From assembly GCA_035301345.1 (NCBI GenBank), contig DATGUM010000045.1:1-14325 (forward strand): a stretch of 14,325 nucleotides of DNA. Direction: 5' to 3'. The position numbers and the translations under genes are program-made. A model generated the notes under the pieces. It did not search any database. It was not told the DNA's origin and saw only the letters and a list, made by a program, of their open reading frames with translations. Shown piece by piece: positions 7,158 through 13,978 of the stretch (positions within the stretch are counted from its first letter, which is position 1; every line of letters starts with the position of its first letter). The DNA comes from CALAMD01 sp035301345 (GTDB lineage Bacteria; Bacillota; Bacilli; Bacillales; Amphibacillaceae).

Positions 7158-8783
7158 ATGAGTAGAAAAGGTTTAACTTTACTTTTGTCACTCATCTTTA
7201 CTGCGCTGATTCTTGCAGCTTGTGGTGGAGGAAGTGATGATGGCGAAGAAAGCAGCACATCAGAAGAAGGTTCTTCAAGTGAAGAGCAAGTATTACGAAT
7301 GCATTTAGGAGATGACCCAACGACATTTGATCCGTCATTACATGAAGACTTCGTTACAGGTAGCATGACACGTCAAATTTTTGATGGACTCGTTCGTTTT
7401 GGTGAAGACGGGGAACCGACAGAATCGTTAGCAGAAAGCATTGATATTTCTGATGATGGATTGACGTATACATTCGAATTAAGAGAGTCTGAGTGGACGA
7501 ATGGTGATCCAGTAACTGCAGATGATTTTGTATATTCTTGGACGCGTGTGTTAAGTGCTGAAACAGCTTCAGGAGCAGCGCATAATGCTTTCCTAATTAA
7601 GAATGGAGAAGATTACTTCAACGGTGACGCAGAAAAAGAAGACGTCGGTGTAAAAGCACTTGATGAATACACATTAGAAGTGGAACTTGAATATCCGGCA
7701 CCTTACTTCTTAGAATTACTAACAGGAAGCCAATTCATGCCATTAAATGAAGAAGCAGTTGAAGGAAATGATGATTGGGCAGATGACCCTGAAACGTATG
7801 TAACGAATGGACCTTTCTCACTTGAGTCTTATAGTATTCAAGATGAAGTAGTTCTCGTTAAAAATGATACGTACTGGGATAAAGACAACGTTCAATTAGA
7901 CAGAGTTGAATATATTTTAATTGAAGATGATAATACAGCTTTAGACATGTATGAAACGGGCGAATTAGACTGGGTAGGTTCACCTTTAGGGGCTATTCCA
8001 GGAGACGCTATTAAACCATTATTAGACGAAGGAACGTTACAAACAGAAGACCGTGCCCATATGACTGCAGCACGTTTCAACGTTGAAAAAGAACCGTTCC
8101 AAAACGAAAAAATACGTAAAGCATTTGCTTATGCGTTAAACCGCGCAGATATTACTGAGCACGTGACGCAAGCAGGAGAAAAACCAGCTTTAGGTTTCGT
8201 TCCATATACTGCGATTGTTAATCCAGATGGATACTTTGAAGATAACAACGTAGAAGAAGCACAGCAGTTACTTGAAGAAGGCATGGAAGAAGAAGGCTAT
8301 GATGAATTGCCAAAAGTGACGTTCTTATACAATACGAACGATCGAAACCATCGCTTAGCACAAACGATTCAAGCACAGATTAAAGATGCATTAGATATTG
8401 ATATTGATTTAGAACATAAAGAAGCGAAAGTATTCTTTGAACAACAAAACGAAGGTGACCATATGTTCTCAATTGCAGGACGTTCTGGTAGCTTCAATGA
8501 TGGTGTTAACTTCTTACAAAACTACATGATTAAAGATAGTACGAGTAACAACACGAACTGGCACAATCCAGAATATAATGAGTTTTTAGAAGAAGCACGT
8601 GAAGAGGCAGATGCTGATGCGCGTGATGACTTATTAAGAAAAGCTGAAGAAGTGATGATGGATGATATGCCATTAACACCATTATTCAGTGGAGTAACAA
8701 CATGGATTCAAGATGATAAAGTTAAAAATGTTCCGATGACTTCAATCGGTCATGTTGATTTAAAATACGCTCATATTGAGTAA
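7158..8783 (+). CDS. Peptide-binding lipoprotein of the ABC transporter, OppA/DppE type
   Basis: A 541-residue extracytoplasmic solute-binding protein of the SBP_bac_5 family that captures peptides and hands them to the permeases. A lipoprotein signal (basic SRKG, hydrophobic about 5-19) ends in LAAC with the lipidated Cys22. A low-complexity Gly/Ser/Asp/Glu tether follows (about 23-43), then the binding domain (about 44-541), beginning with RMHLGDDPTTFDPS and including the family element VTADDFVYSW. The domain is strongly acidic, consistent with a salty environment. The start is supported by AAGGGGAG (7141-7148), nine bases before the ATG. It is the last gene of the operon and ends just before a terminator. 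Peptide length preference cannot be read from the sequence. Confidence 0.95.
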   Translation: MSRKGLTLLLSLIFTALILAACGGGSDDGEESSTSEEGSSSEEQVLRMHLGDDPTTFDPSLHEDFVTGSMTRQIFDGLVRFGEDGEPTESLAESIDISDDGLTYTFELRESEWTNGDPVTADDFVYSWTRVLSAETASGAAHNAFLIKNGEDYFNGDAEKEDVGVKALDEYTLEVELEYPAPYFLELLTGSQFMPLNEEAVEGNDDWADDPETYVTNGPFSLESYSIQDEVVLVKNDTYWDKDNVQLDRVEYILIEDDNTALDMYETGELDWVGSPLGAIPGDAIKPLLDEGTLQTEDRAHMTAARFNVEKEPFQNEKIRKAFAYALNRADITEHVTQAGEKPALGFVPYTAIVNPDGYFEDNNVEEAQQLLEEGMEEEGYDELPKVTFLYNTNDRNHRLAQTIQAQIKDALDIDIDLEHKEAKVFFEQQNEGDHMFSIAGRSGSFNDGVNFLQNYMIKDSTSNNTNWHNPEYNEFLEEAREEADADARDDLLRKAEEVMMDDMPLTPLFSGVTTWIQDDKVKNVPMTSIGHVDLKYAHIE

Positions 8784-8788
8784 AATAA

Positions 8789-8820
8789 AAGGTAATTCCC
8801 AGTAAAATGGGAATTACCTT
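8789..8820. terminator. Bidirectional intrinsic terminator between the peptide operon and the betaine-binding gene
   Basis: A perfect 12-bp stem pairs AAGGTAATTCCC (8789-8800) with GGGAATTACCTT (8809-8820) around an 8-base loop. It is followed on the plus strand by TT and preceded by an A-rich tract that gives a T-rich tail on the minus strand. It starts five bases after the peptide receptor stop and ends seven bases before the convergent stop. Confidence 0.9.
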
Positions 8821-8827
8821 TTCAGCT

Positions 8828-9748
8828 TTATTTAGCTTCTAAATCTTCAATTGAATCAATATCCATATACGAAGGAACTGTTAAACCAATTTTAGCACCA
8901 ACTAAGTTTGGCCCTAAATCGTCTAAGTTATCCTTGTTTTCTTCATAGAAATCTTTATGTGTGTATGGTAACCATGCTGCTACAGTAGCGTCAGCGTCAT
9001 TATTTGCAACAGATTCAAAAATGAGTGCTACGTCAATAGGTGTAACTGTAACATCAAATCCTTTCATCTCCATTGCTTCCTTTAAAACACTAGATGATGC
9101 ACGTTCTGAGTCCCATGGTGTAGAAACGAGCTCAAACGGTTCCCCATCTACATCGTCAACACCGTCGATCCATTCATCAACTTTATCAGCATTATTTTCT
9201 ACCCACTGTTTAGCGACAACTTCAATCTCTTCATCCGTTTCACTTGACTCATACATAATTTCTTCCATATCTTCTACTTCCCACTCAAACTGACTAATGA
9301 GTTGATAAGCTTCAGGCATATCATCTTCTAAGCCAAGTCTTGCAAGTGTATTAATACCTTCTTCACCACCGAAAATCTCTTGTGGATCGTCTAAGTATTT
9401 TAAATCAGGATGTTCAGCAAACATCCAGTGAGGATTCCATCCAGTCACGATAATTGGTTCTTCATTTTCGATAGCACTGTTTAACTCAGTCATCATTGCT
9501 GCTGTAGAAGATAATTCTACGTCCCAACCGTCTAGTTCGTCATACGATTCAATCGCTTTTTCTGTCGTAACAGAAATACCTGCACCAGGCTCAATACCAA
9601 TAATCGTATGATCGACTGCCTCGCTATAGTTTGTTGATTCATCAGTCGAAGAATCATCTGTAGCATCGTCATCTGCACCACAAGCTGCAAGAACAATGAG
9701 TGCAATGACAGAAATAAGTAGTGTAAATTTCTTAAAGTGATTAATCAT
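8828..9748 (-). CDS. Glycine betaine/proline betaine-binding lipoprotein, OpuAC type
   Basis: A 306-residue secreted lipoprotein that binds a compatible solute for uptake under osmotic stress. The signal peptide ends in LAAC with lipidated Cys23, followed by a Asp/Ser/Thr tether (about 25-41). The binding domain starts at HTIIGIEPGAG, as in B. subtilis OpuAC. Aromatic ligand-cage residues known in that protein have counterparts here: Trp104 in TGWNPHW, Trp212 in PWDSE and Trp259 in AAWLPYTHK. Trp108 is also conserved. The domain is very acidic. GGAGGAG (9764-9758) lies nine bases upstream of the ATG. In B. subtilis the gene follows opuAA and opuAB; here there is no ATPase or permease on either side, so it is either an orphan receptor or serves a transporter elsewhere. 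Choline, carnitine or another quaternary amine remain possible ligands. Confidence 0.92.
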   Translation of the reverse strand: MINHFKKFTLLISVIALIVLAACGADDDATDDSSTDESTNYSEAVDHTIIGIEPGAGISVTTEKAIESYDELDGWDVELSSTAAMMTELNSAIENEEPIIVTGWNPHWMFAEHPDLKYLDDPQEIFGGEEGINTLARLGLEDDMPEAYQLISQFEWEVEDMEEIMYESSETDEEIEVVAKQWVENNADKVDEWIDGVDDVDGEPFELVSTPWDSERASSSVLKEAMEMKGFDVTVTPIDVALIFESVANNDADATVAAWLPYTHKDFYEENKDNLDDLGPNLVGAKIGLTVPSYMDIDSIEDLEAK

Positions 9749-9805
9749 AAATCTTTACTCCTCCATGTGATAATAAATTATTTAAATATGGCCATTCGAA
9801 TTAAT

Positions 9806-9834
9806 ATGTTACGGCGTTCTTTAGATGTATTCAA
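9806..9834 (-). promoter_or_regulatory. Candidate promoter of the betaine-binding gene
   Basis: On the minus strand TTGAAT (9834-9829) and TAACAT (9811-9806) are 17 bases apart, each matching the vegetative consensus at 4/6 positions. The leader to the ATG would be about 50 bases. It is weak, as osmotically controlled promoters often are, and could be chance in this AT-rich region. Confidence 0.3.
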
Positions 9835-9952
9835 CAGCTTGTTTTAAGCAAAAAAAGTACTAATTCATGTTGATTAGCTAAATAACTAACTAACGACTCA
9901 CTTATCTTAGTTTACTTCCTCACTGCTACAGAAATCTTCCCCCACTTGATAG

Positions 9953-9981
9953 TTGACAACATTTATTTATGATTTTAAAAA
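9953..9981 (+). promoter_or_regulatory. Candidate promoter of the ydbS-ydbT operon
   Basis: A perfect -35 TTGACA (9953-9958) is followed after 17 bases by a poor -10, TAAAAA (9976-9981). In B. subtilis ydbST belongs to the sigma-W regulon, but I found no TGAAAC plus CGTA pair at suitable spacing. The 318-base divergent region 9749-10066 otherwise holds only the weak minus-strand promoter candidate and AT-rich sequence, with no gene I can support. Confidence 0.3.
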
Positions 9982-10066
9982 ATTAATCAAAACCATTTAT
10001 TTATAGCTGAACATTGTGCTACATTAGACAGTAGTAAAGTGAAAAAAGATAGTAGGAGCGGTCAAT

Positions 10067-10561
10067 ATGAGAGAATATTTAAATCAACCGACAGAAAAAC
10101 TTTCGAATAACTTCGTGAAGATTAAAGTTATTCGTGCGACTTTTTCTTTTTTAGTAACGATTGCTATATTAATTGCAGTTATGTACGGAAATCATTTATT
10201 TATACAAGCGTCATGGATTAATCCGACGATCTACATACTCATCGCTTTGACTTGTTTATACGCTGTTTGGTCAATTGCTTTAGAGCCACGTTTTCAGTAT
10301 AAGAACTGGCGACATAGTGCTGATGAGGACTTTTTACAAATTAGATCGGGTGGAATTAACCGAACGTATGAGTTAGTTCCAATGACGAAGATTCAATCTG
10401 TAGCGACACACCAAGGGCCACTATTACGGAGATATCATGCGTATTCTTTAACAGTACAAACAATAGGTTCTATGCATACTATTCCTGCATTAGAAGCGGA
10501 AGCAGCTACAGCACTCCGTGAGCAAATAGCTCTTTTTGCAAAAGTAAAGGAAGTTGAATAA
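10067..10561 (+). CDS. ydbS: Membrane protein with bacterial PH domain, YdbS-like
   Basis: A 164-residue membrane protein of the YdbS family. It has two transmembrane helices (about 24-46 and 52-70) and a cytoplasmic bPH2 domain (about 75-155) with the family pattern LVPMTKIQSVATHQGPLLRR (103-122) and a later HTIPALEAEAA. Family knowledge: in B. subtilis ydbST is induced by sigma-W and protects against certain antimicrobial peptides made by related bacilli; the mechanism is not known. TAGGAG (10053-10058) lies eight bases before the ATG. The next gene starts one base after this stop, so the two products very probably act as a pair, as in other Bacillales. Confidence 0.88.
   Translation: MREYLNQPTEKLSNNFVKIKVIRATFSFLVTIAILIAVMYGNHLFIQASWINPTIYILIALTCLYAVWSIALEPRFQYKNWRHSADEDFLQIRSGGINRTYELVPMTKIQSVATHQGPLLRRYHAYSLTVQTIGSMHTIPALEAEAATALREQIALFAKVKEVE
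10546..10553 (+). promoter_or_regulatory. Ribosome binding site that fixes a TTG start for ydbT
   Basis: AAAGGAAG (10546-10553) ends directly against a TTG at 10554 and lies nine bases before another in-frame TTG at 10563. Only the second has workable spacing. No in-frame ATG occurs before the conserved membrane region, so TTG initiation is likely. Confidence 0.65.
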
Positions 10562-10562
10562 A

Positions 10563-12089
10563 TTGTCGCTTAAAAGATATCATCCGTTCGTCATTATTTT
10601 AGAAATGGCTACTGTTTTGAAAGATAACATTTTTATTTTAATTATTTTATTCGTATTAAACTACAACTCAACATCAACAATTATGAAAATTGGTCGCTAC
10701 GCGATTGTTGCTTATTTTATTTATAAACTGATTCAAATAATTGCTAAATGGTTTACACATAAATATAAAGTAAATGAACATTCCTTTTATTTATATGAAG
10801 GTATTTTTGTGAAAAAAGAACGAACGATTTCATTTAAGAACATCCAAAATATTCAACGAAAAACGACTGGTTTACATCGTATACTTCGATTAACATCGCT
10901 TTATTTAGATACAGGCGTTGGTCGTTCTGAGGAAGCAATTACATTTCCAGGCTTAACGATTGAAGAAGCTGAACGGATTGAGTATATGTTAGAGCAGTCA
11001 AAAGAGACAGTTGAACAGACGGTCATGGATGAAGATAGCATAAACAGTGAATATGAAGTTGAAGAGCGTGTAACGACGCATTTTACACCGACAAAAAAAG
11101 ATACGATTAAAGCTTCTTTTACTTCATTAAGTTTTTTAATTGTTTTTCCTTTGCTCGCTTCACTTTATTCACAGCTTGATAATTTTATTGATATTGAAAA
11201 TAGGGCCAAAGGAATGCTATTGCCCATTTTACAATCGAAAATAACAGTTGCCTTGATTATTCTTGCAATTACATTTATATCAATCGCATTTGGTTTTATA
11301 TCGACATATTTAAAATACGGAAAATATGAAATTCGTTCTGATGAAGAGCGCATTTACATTACGCAAGGTGTTCTGAATGAAACGTCATTTTCAATCATTA
11401 AAAATAACGTACAAGCAATCGTCATAAAACAATCAATGATGAAACGAATACTCCGTTTAGCCGAAGTAAGACTTGTGAGTGTGAGCAGTCAGCAGGTGAC
11501 TGAGACAGAAAGCGAAGTAAGCACGTTGTATCCATTTCTTCCTGTGGACCGAGCATACGATATGATTCAGGAATTATTACCAGCATACAAAGTCACTGAA
11601 AGTATGGAGCGTCTATCAAAACAATCGCTTATATACCGATTGTTAAAACCGAGTGGTATGTGGCTCATTGCTTCAGCGATACTTATTTACAATCGTCCAC
11701 TATTTTTAGGTATGAAGCATTCTTGGTGGATGATGATTATTCTATTACTGTTAGCCATCTTATTGATGCGGATAATCGATTACGTGCAAACGCGGTATAC
11801 ATTTGACAAAGACCGTGTACAAATACGAACAGGAAGTTTACAAACATCACTTTTTATAACGAATCGCAAGAAAGTGATTGAGGCAGTAGTTACTGAGAAT
11901 ATATTGCAGCGCTATTTCAAATTGAGCACAGTTAAATTAGCGACAAGAGAAAACCCCGCTCATTATGCTTTTCTAGAAGATATATCAATCAATCGAGCAA
12001 ATGATTTTTTTGCGTGGTATCGTGAACGGGTAACAGATGTTAACTATGATTCGAAAACAGATGGACGAGGAGATTATTACTATGAATAA
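10563..12089 (+). CDS. ydbT: Membrane protein with three bacterial PH domains, YdbT-like
   Basis: A 508-residue partner of YdbS, close to the family's usual length of about 490. Three units each combine a membrane hairpin and a bPH2 domain: TM about 22-40 and 44-62 with PH about 67-145, TM about 189-205 and 227-250 with PH about 253-340, and TM about 365-380 and 387-405 with PH about 411-490. Each PH unit contains the recurring pattern of a beta-strand, a basic stretch and a short helix (for example FKNIQNIQRKTTGLHRILRL, 91-110; the matching part of the second unit is near 281-300). An acidic linker (about 145-172) separates the first two. The start is TTG 10563, one base after the ydbS stop. 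In B. subtilis the pair contributes to resistance to antimicrobial peptides, so a role in envelope defence is inferred. The last eight bases overlap the next gene. Confidence 0.88.
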   Translation: MSLKRYHPFVIILEMATVLKDNIFILIILFVLNYNSTSTIMKIGRYAIVAYFIYKLIQIIAKWFTHKYKVNEHSFYLYEGIFVKKERTISFKNIQNIQRKTTGLHRILRLTSLYLDTGVGRSEEAITFPGLTIEEAERIEYMLEQSKETVEQTVMDEDSINSEYEVEERVTTHFTPTKKDTIKASFTSLSFLIVFPLLASLYSQLDNFIDIENRAKGMLLPILQSKITVALIILAITFISIAFGFISTYLKYGKYEIRSDEERIYITQGVLNETSFSIIKNNVQAIVIKQSMMKRILRLAEVRLVSVSSQQVTETESEVSTLYPFLPVDRAYDMIQELLPAYKVTESMERLSKQSLIYRLLKPSGMWLIASAILIYNRPLFLGMKHSWWMMIILLLLAILLMRIIDYVQTRYTFDKDRVQIRTGSLQTSLFITNRKKVIEAVVTENILQRYFKLSTVKLATRENPAHYAFLEDISINRANDFFAWYRERVTDVNYDSKTDGRGDYYYE

Positions 12090-13272
12090 TGAACAATTAA
12101 AACGAGAATCAAATGATATAAAGCAATGGCTCATAGACGTTCGCCGGGATTTTCATAAACACCCAGAGTTAGGTATGGAAGAGTACCGTACACGCGATCA
12201 AATCATTCGTTACTTAGAAGAGATGGGCATACCTTATGAAAAAGATATCGCAAATACGGCTGTTGTTGGTTTAATTACGGGTGAAAAGGAAGGGAAAACA
12301 GTCGCTTTACGAGCAGATATTGATGCGTTGCCAATTACAGAAGCGAATGATGTGCCTTATAAATCAGTTCATAAAGGGAAAATGCACGCTTGTGGACATG
12401 ATGCACATACGACGATGCTACTTGGTGCTGCTAAAGTGTTACAGCAAAATAGAGAACATATCCGTGGGCAAGTGAAGTTATTTTTCCAACCGGCTGAAGA
12501 GACAGTTGGTGGTGCAAAACCGATGATTGAAGAAGGCGTAATGGAACATCCGAAAGTAGAAGCAGTTTTCGGTATTCACGTGGCAACAGATTTGCCGACA
12601 GGGGAGGTCGCCGTTAAATACGGGCAAATGAACGCGTCGTCGGATACGATCCTGTTAACCGTAAAAGGCTCTCGTGGTCATGGGGCCTATCCACATAGTG
12701 GAAAAGATGCAATCGTTATGGCGGCACAAGTCATTACTCAACTACAAACGATTGTCAGTCGTAACGTTGATCCAAGGGAAGCGGCTGTCATTTCTATCGG
12801 GCAAATTGAAGGTGGTAAACAAAAAAATATTATTGCTGATGACGTGCACATGGTCGGTACTGTTCGTACGTTCCACCCAGATGTACGTGATTATGTGTTA
12901 AAGCGTATTGAAGAAGTGTTGAAATATACGACGAAAAGTATGGGGGGCGATTATGTATTTGAGCGAGGAACGGACGGTTATGCGGCCCTCATTAATGATG
13001 ATCAGATGGTTGATATCGTTTATGAATCAGGGAAAGATTTACTCGGTGAAGACAACGTCAGCATTCGCAAATTGGCGAACATGGGTGTTGAGGACTTTGC
13101 TTACTTTGCTCAGGCAGCTCCAAGTGCTTTCTTTAATGTCGGATGTCGCAATGAAGAGAAGGGTATAGTGCACGGCGCACATACAGAAAAATTCGATATT
13201 GACGAAGATTGTTTGCCGATTGGTGCTATGATGCAAGTGAAAAATGTGTTAGCTTTTTTAAATAGAAAATAA
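12082..13272 (+). CDS. M20D-family metallo-amidohydrolase (aminoacylase/hippuricase-like)
   Basis: A soluble 396-residue zinc amidohydrolase that releases an amino acid from an N-acyl amino acid or related amide. The M20D metal site is visible: Cys104 and His106 in HACGHDAHTT, Glu140 with the catalytic base Glu139 in QPAEE, His166 in GIHV, and His367 in HTEKFDIDE. The lid/dimerisation domain runs about 182-295 (GSRGHGAYPHSGKDA). I chose ATG 12082 because GAGGAG (12067-12072) lies nine bases upstream; the frame extends to an ATG at 12037 inside ydbT but without a site. It overlaps ydbT by eight bases, so translation is coupled. Substrate is not predictable: relatives include N-acetyl-diaminopimelate deacetylase, N-acetylcysteine deacetylase and hippurate or indoleacetyl-amino acid hydrolases. 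Confidence 0.93.
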   Translation: MNNEQLKRESNDIKQWLIDVRRDFHKHPELGMEEYRTRDQIIRYLEEMGIPYEKDIANTAVVGLITGEKEGKTVALRADIDALPITEANDVPYKSVHKGKMHACGHDAHTTMLLGAAKVLQQNREHIRGQVKLFFQPAEETVGGAKPMIEEGVMEHPKVEAVFGIHVATDLPTGEVAVKYGQMNASSDTILLTVKGSRGHGAYPHSGKDAIVMAAQVITQLQTIVSRNVDPREAAVISIGQIEGGKQKNIIADDVHMVGTVRTFHPDVRDYVLKRIEEVLKYTTKSMGGDYVFERGTDGYAALINDDQMVDIVYESGKDLLGEDNVSIRKLANMGVEDFAYFAQAAPSAFFNVGCRNEEKGIVHGAHTEKFDIDEDCLPIGAMMQVKNVLAFLNRK

Positions 13273-13278
13273 AATAAT

Positions 13279-13312
13279 ACAGGTTCTCATCAATAACGAG
13301 AACCTGTTTTTT
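13279..13312. terminator. Bidirectional intrinsic terminator between the amidohydrolase and bioY
   Basis: A perfect 10-bp stem pairs ACAGGTTCTC (13279-13288) with GAGAACCTGT (13298-13307) around a 9-base loop, followed by five T on the plus strand. Its minus-strand tail is T-rich (ATTATTTTATTTT), so it can also end bioY transcription. It begins seven bases after the amidohydrolase stop. Confidence 0.9.
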
Positions 13313-13316
13313 AATT

Positions 13317-13874
13317 TTATGAAGTTGTCGCAAAAAGAAGTTTCGCCTTTTTCAGTCGTTGGCGAACGAGAACGCCGATGGATGCAGCTAAATATGCTTT
13401 AATAAGTCCGACAATGAGAAAAGGTGCAAAGCCGCTCATAAAAGCAGCTCCCCAACTTAGTTGTGCGCTTATTTTTAACCACGTCATACCGAAACAGAGG
13501 GTAATAAACATACCTAAAACATTAGCGATTAGTGCATGGCCAATGGTGAATGATGTTTTTTCTAAATACAGTCCGATAATAAATGCTGTTGGAATAAATC
13601 CGACTAAAAATCCACCTGTCGGACCGACAACGACTCCTAGACCAGCGGAGAATTGCGCAAAAACTGGAATACCAATAGAACCGATAATAATATATAAAAT
13701 AACTGCTGCTGTTCCGTTGCGCGATCCCATAATAGTTGCGGCCAGTCCGATGGCGAGTGTTTGACCAGTAATAGGAATCAAAGGTAATGGTATCGTTATT
13801 TGTGAAAAGACACCGATAATTGTTGCGAAAAGTGCGATTGTAATCATTAATTGTAGCTTTGATTGCTGATTCAT
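13317..13874 (-). CDS. bioY: Biotin transporter substrate-binding component BioY (ECF S component)
   Basis: A 185-residue integral membrane protein that binds biotin and delivers it to the shared ECF energising module. About six membrane helices are visible. The family patterns ITIPLPLIPITGQTLAIGLA (27-46) and VGPTGGFLVGF near 82-92 are intact, as is the C-terminal helix ending in VRQRLKK. No ecfA or ecfT gene lies nearby, as is normal for group II S components. I chose ATG 13874: AGGAAG (13887-13882) lies seven bases upstream, and the longer open frame to 13952 would start inside the promoter. A BirA-like operator and a strong promoter lie just upstream, so repression by biotin-loaded BirA is expected. 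Confidence 0.94.
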   Translation of the reverse strand: MNQQSKLQLMITIALFATIIGVFSQITIPLPLIPITGQTLAIGLAATIMGSRNGTAAVILYIIIGSIGIPVFAQFSAGLGVVVGPTGGFLVGFIPTAFIIGLYLEKTSFTIGHALIANVLGMFITLCFGMTWLKISAQLSWGAAFMSGFAPFLIVGLIKAYLAASIGVLVRQRLKKAKLLFATTS

Positions 13875-13890
13875 TTGTTCACTTCCTAAC

Positions 13891-13918
13891 GTTAACTTTT
13901 TTATAATGACGTTTACAT
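13891..13918 (-). promoter_or_regulatory. Putative BirA operator of bioY
   Basis: On the minus strand ATGTAAAC (13918-13911) and GTTAAC (13896-13891) form an inverted repeat separated by 14 bases. This matches the architecture of Firmicutes BirA boxes (TTGTTAAC-type half sites about 15 bases apart). It begins five bases after the -10 hexamer and covers the expected transcription start, an ideal position for repression. The assignment rests on motif and gene context. Confidence 0.7.
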
Positions 13919-13923
13919 TGTAA

Positions 13924-13952
13924 ATAATAAAACAAAAAGATACGTTTGTCAA
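13924..13952 (-). promoter_or_regulatory. Sigma-A promoter of bioY
   Basis: On the minus strand a perfect TTGACA (13952-13947) and TATTAT (13929-13924, 5/6) are exactly 17 bases apart. This is the best promoter match in the window. The -35 box uses the loop and the adjoining stem bases of the upstream gene's terminator hairpin. Confidence 0.8.
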
Positions 13953-13963
13953 CGTATCTTTTT
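13934..13963 (-). terminator. Intrinsic terminator of the cation transporter gene
   Basis: A 13-bp stem (13963-13951 with 13946-13934; core GATACGTT/AACGTATC flanked by A/T pairs) closes a 4-base loop and gives a TTTTTGTTTT tail on the minus strand. It starts 15 bases after the cation transporter stop. It overlaps the bioY promoter. Confidence 0.85.
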
Positions 13964-13978
13964 TTAGGTTAACGTATA

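Noticed and set aside
8961..9293. Plus-strand open frame of 110 codons opposite the betaine-binding gene
   Set aside because: Its Ser/Thr-rich composition is the antisense reflection of an Asp/Glu-rich gene, and it lacks a ribosome binding site.
9749..10066. Sigma-W promoter for ydbST
   Set aside because: The nearest TGAAC-like sequence (about 10007) has no CGTA-like -10 at the right distance, so the known B. subtilis regulation is not visible here.
12037..12081. Longer start for the M20D amidohydrolase inside ydbT
   Set aside because: It has no ribosome binding site and would give a 53-base overlap, whereas ATG 12082 has GAGGAG at nine bases and starts at the usual family position.
13378..13764. 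Plus-strand open frame of 128 codons opposite bioY
   Set aside because: It is antisense to a clear BioY sequence and resembles no protein family.
13875..13952. Longer BioY start at 13952
   Set aside because: That codon lies in the -35 box, upstream of the transcription start, and the extra residues would be translated from the promoter and operator.
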